From Paramacrobiotus metropolitanus (taxonomy: Eukaryota > Tardigrada > Eutardigrada > Parachela > Macrobiotidae), in the NCBI RefSeq assembly GCF_019649055.1, contig NW_026570224.1:372001-436000 (forward strand): a stretch of 64,000 nt of DNA, in the 5' to 3' direction. The notes under the pieces were generated by a model, which was given only the letters and a program-made list of their open reading frames with translations, was not told where the DNA came from and did not search any database. A program made the position numbers and the translations under genes. This document shows positions 58,335 through 64,000 of the stretch, piece by piece (position 1 is the stretch's first letter; every line of letters starts with the position of its first letter).

Positions 58335-58845
58335 TTAAGAATTATGCACCAAATGTTTTGATTTGTGGGTATGACTAAAATGATGTCTGCAGGTGTCACG
58401 CGCACGCACCATAAAACCGGTGTCCTGCACCGTCAACCAAGGATCTTTCAAATTCCGCGTTCCCGAATGCCACCAGACATGTCCACTTTCTGCTCTTAGA
58501 ACGAAGTTCCCGTTCGAGAACAGGATAGCATGGATTCCTGGGGTAAATTTTCCCTCTGTACCAGAAGTCCATAATTGCACGCGATCGATGGTCCGATAAA
58601 CAGCCAGATTCCCATCTTTGTCTATTGATAGTTCGACTGATCCACCGGGGGAATGTAAAATTTGTCCAAACGTTAGTGTGCTTCCCGGATGGAGACTGTT
58701 AACTCGTGGAGACGATTCACAGGAATTACCGTTCGGTTTTATTACTGCAGAGATCACATCCTGGAAATCCATTTGCACAATGCTTTCATTGAACTGTATT
58801 GCTAGTCATAAACTGCTCACCTGACACTTGTGGCTTTTGGGGCAT
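58335..58845 (-). CDS. Bulb-type (B) lectin, single-domain mannose-binding-lectin fold
   Basis: Minus exons 58845-58821 and 58744-58335 join in phase for 144 residues, starting MPQKPQVSVIKPNGN. Almost the whole protein is one beta-prism II (B-lectin) domain: LHPGSTLTFGQILHSPGGSV, then three pseudo-repeats around KDGNLAVYR, NGNFVLRAESG and VQDTGFMVRA, with W in QLWTSGTEGK and HVWWHSGTR. The mannose site QxDxNxVxY is partly kept in the first repeat (D, N and Y present; Q becomes D, V becomes A) and degenerate in the others. No signal peptide is seen, so it may stay in the cytosol or leave unconventionally, as lily-type lectins of fish skin may. Such lectins are common in plants and bacteria and patchy in animals. 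The gene lies between two direct-repeat copies. Splice choice is inferred from phase. Confidence 0.75.
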
Positions 58846-60119
58846 TGCGACAAGTTACGTTTCTTTCAGCTGTTGGCGAAAACGTGTACCGTATCTTTTC
58901 GAAAAACCCAGGAATTGTATGTAGTACATAAAAACTGATGTGCAAAATACACTCGATTATATTCTACTGGATACCTCCGTAATAATGTTAATAATAATAG
59001 GAAAAGTTACTAAACTCCGGTATACATTAGATGTTTCTGTATTGTAAGTACTTACTAAAAATTGTATTGCACCTTTTTAGTGCACTTAAAAGCTGTCTAC
59101 AATCGCCAGTTGGTACAATATGTTACAGCAGTACGGTCTAATCCACTGACAAAAAGCTTTTAGCTTGCGGGTGTTTGTTTCAAAATGGACAAATCCGTAA
59201 TTGATCGTTAGCCGAAATTATTAGTATCGATTAAATTATTAGTATCATTAGTATATTAGTATCGTTACCATGTTTTTTTGTGGACACTGTAAACAGGCAA
59301 ACAGTTCACATTTCTGATAGATATCAAATAATTATAAATTATAATATACGAGAAGAATAATAATAAATAAGAATATACGAATTATAATATACGAAATTAT
59401 AATATACGTATCTTGTAAGGAGAACAAGACGATTTTCTATAGATGTAAATAGATAAAAAAGAATTTAAGTGGGGGTAAGTGCTATATACCGTGTGCAGTC
59501 TGTACTTTACGAAACGCGCTCCATTTCGACATGCTTCCGATTCATATCTACTAACGTAAATGCTAACTACAAACGACGAATTTCATTCTGAAATTATGAA
59601 AAATGAAAACAATCCTATTTTGTACAGGTTATGCATATATATATATAATAAATAGAAATCCAGACATCCGAGAGTACGATCTGACTGTGAGATCACCTGA
59701 TTGACGCTGCCCAGGATTCATCACGCATTTCCGCCGCGCCCACAGCCGGCGATGGTTGAAAATTACATTCTGCGCTCAATCCGGCGCTCAGCTCTTATTA
59801 TGTGCCTTTGCATAAGTACTCACTGCCGCCTGTTATCCTTCATCCCATTAATTATTGCTGTTTCCCGCAAATACACCGTACCTACCTGGCCATCATCTTT
59901 TTTCCAATAATTCGATCTATGATTTCCGTTGCCCATCAAAGGGACAGGAAGCCCATTCATCGCACTTTCCCCGGCTGTGTTGCATAGCATCAGTACACAC
60001 ACAGGCAGCCCATGTTGCACAGCTGCATTCCATGTGTTTCGCGTCTGGGCTCAGTTGTCAGTAGCTCCGTGCACCGTCAGATCGTTGCAGCCTTTTTTTC
60101 AGCCTCCTCTTTCGCCACG
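58846..60119. promoter_or_regulatory. Head-to-head region, B-lectin / GUK1
   Basis: This is 1,274 bp between divergent start codons. It includes direct-repeat copy 2 (59301-59428), then non-coding sequence. From about 59,700 it is more GC-rich and likely holds the GUK1 promoter and 5' UTR. A TTTTTTTCAG at 60094-60103 could be the acceptor of a 5' UTR intron. Confidence 0.4.
59301..59428 (+). repeat. AT-rich direct repeat, copy 2 (expanded)
   Basis: This has the same outer sequence as 58187-58252 but is 128 bp, because the centre carries extra copies of a TTATAATATACGA-like unit between the AAATTATAATATA half and the TCTTGTAAGGAGAACAAG half. Confidence 0.85.
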
Positions 60120-60722
60120 ATGAGTGCCACGAAAAAAGCTCCGCGTCCGGTGGTCCTGGCCGGACCCAGTGGTTGTGGAAAATCCACGCTGATCAAGCGC
60201 TTGATGGACGACATCGGCAAAGACAAAATCGGCTTCTCCGTCTCCCACACCACGCGTAAGCCGCGCGAAGGCGAACAGGAGGGTGTTCATTATCATTATG
60301 TCTCTCCGGAAGTTTTTGAGCAACTCATCCAGGATAATGCCTTCGTGGAGCATGCCACGTTTTCTGGGAACCGGTACGGTACCAGCAAACGCGCGGTATT
60401 GAATGTTCTGCAGCAGGGCAAACTGTGCCTGTTGGATATTGACATGCAAGGCGTGCGCAACGTCAAGCAGACGGATTTAAATGCAGTGTGCATTTTTATT
60501 AAGCCTCCGAATGTGCAGGAATTAGAGAAGCGATTGCGCGGCCGCGGAACGGAGAGTGAAGAAGCGGTGCAGAAGCGACTGAATGCCGCCACTGCCGAGC
60601 TGAAGTTTGGCGAAACTCCGGGAACTTTTGATTATACCATTATCAATGATGATTTGGATAAGGCCTACTCGGAGCTGAAGGACGTCATCACCAAAGTCAT
60701 GAAGGAGAACAGTGCTCTCTAA
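60120..60722 (+). CDS. GUK1: Guanylate kinase
   Basis: An intronless frame from ATG 60120 gives 200 residues (human 197). The frame is open upstream without an in-frame ATG. It transfers phosphate from ATP to GMP (or dGMP) to make GDP, in the cytosol. Seen: the P-loop GPSGCGKST at about residue 14, the GMP-binding region SVSHTTRKPREGEQEGVHYH, FVEHATFSGNRYGTSK, CLLDIDMQGVRNVK, the lid Arg segment KRLRGRGTESEEAVQKRL, and the C-terminal FDYTIINDDLDKAY. All catalytic Arg and GMP-contact residues I know of are kept. The gene is head to head with the lectin and tail to tail with RPB6. Confidence 0.96.
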   Translation: MSATKKAPRPVVLAGPSGCGKSTLIKRLMDDIGKDKIGFSVSHTTRKPREGEQEGVHYHYVSPEVFEQLIQDNAFVEHATFSGNRYGTSKRAVLNVLQQGKLCLLDIDMQGVRNVKQTDLNAVCIFIKPPNVQELEKRLRGRGTESEEAVQKRLNAATAELKFGETPGTFDYTIINDDLDKAYSELKDVITKVMKENSAL

Positions 60723-61570
60723 GACGTTCGCCGGTTTTGTTTTGTGGCAGCTATGTAATATGTTTCCTTCGGGTCTGCGATATATTAGCGTTGTATTTCT
60801 TTAGTCTCAGGTACGGTGCAGAGGGCCAGTAATGACGAATTTGACTCTGGAAAGTTATTTAGCTTCGGAAATTTTGGTTTTTGCGCGTGTCATATGAATC
60901 TTTCATTTGCCAAGTTTTAAATTTTACTCCATAGATCGTTTGATTTTACGATTCTTTAGAAGTACTCGTATATGCTACAGCCTGGAACAGCTGATCATAG
61001 CCTGAGAAATTCGAGATTAAAAGCTGGCTCGGGTTGCGTGTTGACTGGAAGCCTTTTCGGATATTGCAAAATCGAACTCAACATCGTCAGTTTTGTTAAA
61101 TAAATTTTATGAATTTGATATTAAGCAAATGCCTTATAGTTATTGCGCTTATCCGCACTCTGTACTGCAACTTTAATTTTAGTTCGTTTAAAGCCTTGCA
61201 CAGAACATACGGTTCTGGAAAGTATAATTTTCCATATATTGATTTTAATTTCAAACAACCATCTGATGACCATATTTCCAAAGCAGAAACTAGAAACGTA
61301 ATAAACCCCCTTCTCTTTAAGCATATGCGCACGGTTTAGCGCACGGAAATTTTCATTATCCGACAGGTGCGGCCTCAAATATTGAGAATAATACAAACAA
61401 GAGAGAATACACAGAGTGAAAGAGAAGCGCAAAAAATCATTAATCGATCCAGTGGCAACGCGGATAAGAGGGCTCAGGGAGTCTATCCATATAAAAACCC
61501 ATTTCAGTAACAGCACCGTCAATCAAACAACATCCCATCCATCCATGTAGCCCGCCAGGCATCCTACCGA
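60723..61570. other. Tail-to-tail spacer, GUK1 / RPB6
   Basis: This contains 3' UTRs only. ORFs on both strands at 61.1-61.5 kb are mirror shadows without support. Confidence 0.5.
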
Positions 61571-63059
61571 TCAATTATCGGACACAATTAACTCCTCTAC
61601 ACTCCAGTCCTCGAAAGTGCCGTCAGGTAAATAGCGTCGCACAATCATGGGGATTTTTCCGGCTTTCAGTTCTTTCTTGGCAATCTCGAGGGGGTCGGTC
61701 TCGTTTTTAATTTCAACCATAATCGGCGCATTCATGGCAATCTGGAGTGCACGGGTCCCCAAAACACGAGCACGTTCGTATTTGGTCATGTAAGGAGTCG
61801 TGATGCGCTTGTCTTTCGGTGTCGGATGTACCACGCCACTTGTTACCACCTGTCAGACGGAAGCAACACAATTATTATTCGAGCCGTGCTTAATTGTCTG
61901 TACATCACATTGTTAAATGTTAATTACCTCTTTTACACTTAGAGTACCCGTATTCACAAACAAAATAAAAATCTGATTCCCCTACGGCTAAAACTACGAA
62001 CTGATACTTATTCCTGAGCTTGCACCATTTACTGTATGTACTGTACCTACAATAGACGATTACGAGGTACAGAAAAGCAAAAAGCAAAAAAATGCAAGCA
62101 AAAAAATGCAGAAAGCAAAACAATTCTGTAAGCAAAAAAATGCAGATTCCATTTCACAATTAACCATCACAATTTACTATATTCAAATCTGTTATTTACC
62201 AACGTTAAAAAAAAACTTACTGGTGACTATTTGTAGCTTCGTTGCAGTAACTATTGGGTAATTTGAGATTCAATATAAACTTTAAACACCAAGAAATTAC
62301 GGCTGAGAGCGGTGATACCAGATACAACTCTTGCATCGAAAAATTAAAACACATCAAATTAAAACTGTCATTTGCACCTAATTTACAGAGCAGTTAAAAT
62401 ACCGCAAACCAAACCTCAGCGTAAATTATATCAAAAAATCCGAAATCGAAAATGTGTGATTCAGTAACCCAACGTAATGACTGAACCATTTAACTGAATA
62501 ATGGAAAATCATAACTGAACAGTTTACTGTTTACACTTCACAGCTTACACTTTAAAGTATAAAGTAAGTAACACATAACGACGATCAGGGATGCACACCT
62601 TGATGAAAACGAAAAAGAATATCCAGCCTTCAAATGTCTTTAATATTAGGAAGTAATAGTAAACAAGATGTAAGGATCAGATGTAAGCTAGAAATGTTTT
62701 CTATTAATTTGAAAATTCATGCTTTATAAATCCGTAACTGGTGAGTTCCACAAATGTCTAGCGCAGTCCAGAATCCAGCAAAAGAAACTGACTCCAATCA
62801 AGGTTGTCATGAAAGGAGTTCGTCTCTTTATAATCAAGGGAGTGATTTCACGAACTACCAACTCTTTCGTATTACTTATATACCATACAGCTTATCAGTT
62901 ATCATCGACCCTAATAGTTTACAAGAGGAGTCTAGAAAATTGATTCACCTCAATGGGTTCCTGATCCTCGTCTTGCTGTGGTTCCAGCGGCTCCTCTTCT
63001 TCTTGAGGCTCGAAGTCATCTGCCGCGAAATCATCTCCCCCCTCATAATCGTCATCCAT
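61571..63059 (-). CDS. POLR2F: RNA polymerase subunit RPB6 (POLR2F)
   Basis: Minus exons 63059-62949 and 61849-61571 join in phase 0 for 129 residues (human 127). Exon 1 is a very acidic tail ([20 protein letters not shown]). Exon 2 is the conserved omega-like assembly domain: [54 protein letters not shown] and [19 protein letters not shown]6 is shared by RNA polymerases I, II and III and anchors the largest subunit. The 1.1-kb intron is large for this window. The acceptor TCTGACAG at 61850 and donor GTGAAT at 62948 both fit. No oddity. Confidence 0.95.
61850..62948. other. Intron of POLR2F
   Basis: This is an AT-rich intron of 1.1 kb. Near 62080-62140 AAAGCAAAAAAATGCA-like units repeat. No nested gene. 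Confidence 0.5.
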
Positions 63060-63781
63060 TATGACCTGATGCTAAATGGCCGCCTAAAAGAATTAGAACA
63101 GTATCCACTCACAAAGCAGTTTTCTGCAATTCGGAAGCTTCAAATTTAACCAGTTTTAAACTAATGTTTCTGTTTCAACTCATTATTTTTTAAGCTATGA
63201 AAATACAGTATGAACCAGTGCAGTAGCGAATAGCGATTCCCGAATGGCCGAATCTAGCGATGTGATTGTGCTGCTAAATGCAGCCTAAAGCGGTACAATT
63301 GCCAAAAACAACGTAATGATCAAATCGGTGCGGTCAAAAGTTACTTTGTAAAATTTGACCAACCGCACACCATCCACAGGGTGGACTCGTAGCACAGTAA
63401 GTAATCGACCGAACGCTTGTTTTTATAATTTATTCATTTTATTGCACTTAATTTTCAGACCCATGGGGCATGGTACATACATTTGTGCTTTTAAAATCTA
63501 TACAATCGCTTCACTTTTCACAAAAATCCAATTAATATCTTTGGCAGCAGTGTCAACAGCACGCTTTCAGCGCCTCTTAGCACAGGAAAGTCCTATTCGA
63601 GAATATTATTATTATATACTTTGTAAGTAAGTGCAGTCCAGTATCTGTACATATGCATCTGTACTACAAAAGTTAACCGGCAGGAACGATTTTAAAAGGA
63701 AGAATATCGGAATTACATCCAGATCAGTTAATGCTATGTACGACTCAGTATATTTCAAATTCGAAGGAACAAAACTCCAGT
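63060..63781. other. Spacer upstream of POLR2F
   Basis: This should hold the POLR2F promoter and the 3' UTR of the next minus gene. No ORF here is convincing. Confidence 0.5.
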
Positions 63782-64000
63782 TCAGTCCTCGTCATCATCA
63801 GAATCCAAAAGAGCCAACTTCTTAATTTGCTCCTGAAGATCCGCGCTTGTCTCATCATTCGCTGCGCCTCGTTCCTCCATCGCCAATCGACCGGCTTCCT
63901 CGGTGATTTCGAGATCCAGTCCCACGTCGTCCTTCTGAATACGCACCTCTGCCACTTCATTGCGAAACAGTTGATAATCTTCCGACCCTTCACCAATACT
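63782..64000 (-). CDS. C-terminal exon of an unrecognised acidic protein (partial)
   Basis: The minus frame from the window edge to a stop at 63782-63784 encodes 72 residues with the composition of a real acidic, helical C-terminus: EDYQLFRNEVAEVRIQKDDV, then EITEEAGRLAMEERG and a final KKLALLDSDDDED. It is open to the right edge, so start and family are unseen. I do not recognise it. Codon usage resembles the neighbouring genes, and the other frames are less plausible. Confidence 0.5.
   Translation of the reverse strand, partial: SIGEGSEDYQLFRNEVAEVRIQKDDVGLDLEITEEAGRLAMEERGAANDETSADLQEQIKKLALLDSDDDED

Noticed and set aside
58335-58845. Recent bacterial or plant contamination as the source of the lectin
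   Set aside because: It has a spliceosomal-type intron, sits between animal genes and has similar base composition. Ancient transfer remains untested.
1-64000. tRNA, rRNA, snRNA genes and CRISPR arrays
   Set aside because: I looked for B-box-like motifs (for example near 6745) and regular spacer repeats; none formed a complete structure.

Overview
The window is a stretch of animal nuclear genome. Its genes are split by short GT-AG introns, mostly 50-250 nt and a few of 1-2.4 kb. Almost every recognisable product is a conserved animal housekeeping or regulatory protein: makorin, aquaporin, an SLC18B1-type transporter, ARID1/Osa, TBP, MFAP1, OSGEP, LYRM4, PSMD7, NRBF2, HAP40, guanylate kinase and RPB6. 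A gustatory-receptor-like 7TM protein and two low-complexity secreted proteins suggest an ecdysozoan with a compact genome. A tardigrade is my best guess, but nothing in the sequence proves it.

Layout. 0-1.3 kb: 3' end of a makorin E3 ligase (+). 1.2-3.7 kb: non-coding, with a 230-bp MITE. 3.8-5.4 kb: aquaporin (+). 6.9-11.0 kb: 11-exon major-facilitator transporter (+). 11.9-17.1 kb: the ARID1/Osa subunit of SWI/SNF (-). 17.6-18.3 kb: decayed C-terminus of a retrotransposon. 19.4-20.1 kb: a 678-bp near-perfect palindrome. 23.0-25.6 kb: gustatory-receptor-like gene (+). 28.0-28.4 kb: a small secreted Cys peptide (+). 28.6-31.7 kb: a secreted Pro/Tyr-repeat protein (+), which converges on a secreted Gly/Met-rich protein (-) at 32.3-33.0 kb.

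From 34 kb onward the window is a compact array that mostly alternates strand: TBP(-), C6orf136-like(+), PPP1R3-type glycogen-targeting subunit(-), LYRM4(-), MFAP1(+), OSGEP(-), PSMD7(+), NRBF2(-), HAP40(+), a B-lectin(-), GUK1(+), RPB6(-), and a partial acidic protein(-) at the right edge. Several pairs are head to head over 0.6-1.3 kb and probably share promoter regions: TBP/C6orf136, LYRM4/MFAP1, OSGEP/PSMD7, NRBF2/HAP40 and lectin/GUK1.

The least ordinary items are the hairpin palindrome, the single-domain bulb-type lectin gene lying between two copies of an AT-rich direct repeat, the small secreted Cys peptide, the two convergent low-complexity secreted genes, and an apparent one-base deletion in TBP. 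All exon joins were inferred by hand from splice consensus, reading-frame phase and remembered protein families. I saw no tRNA, rRNA or CRISPR array.
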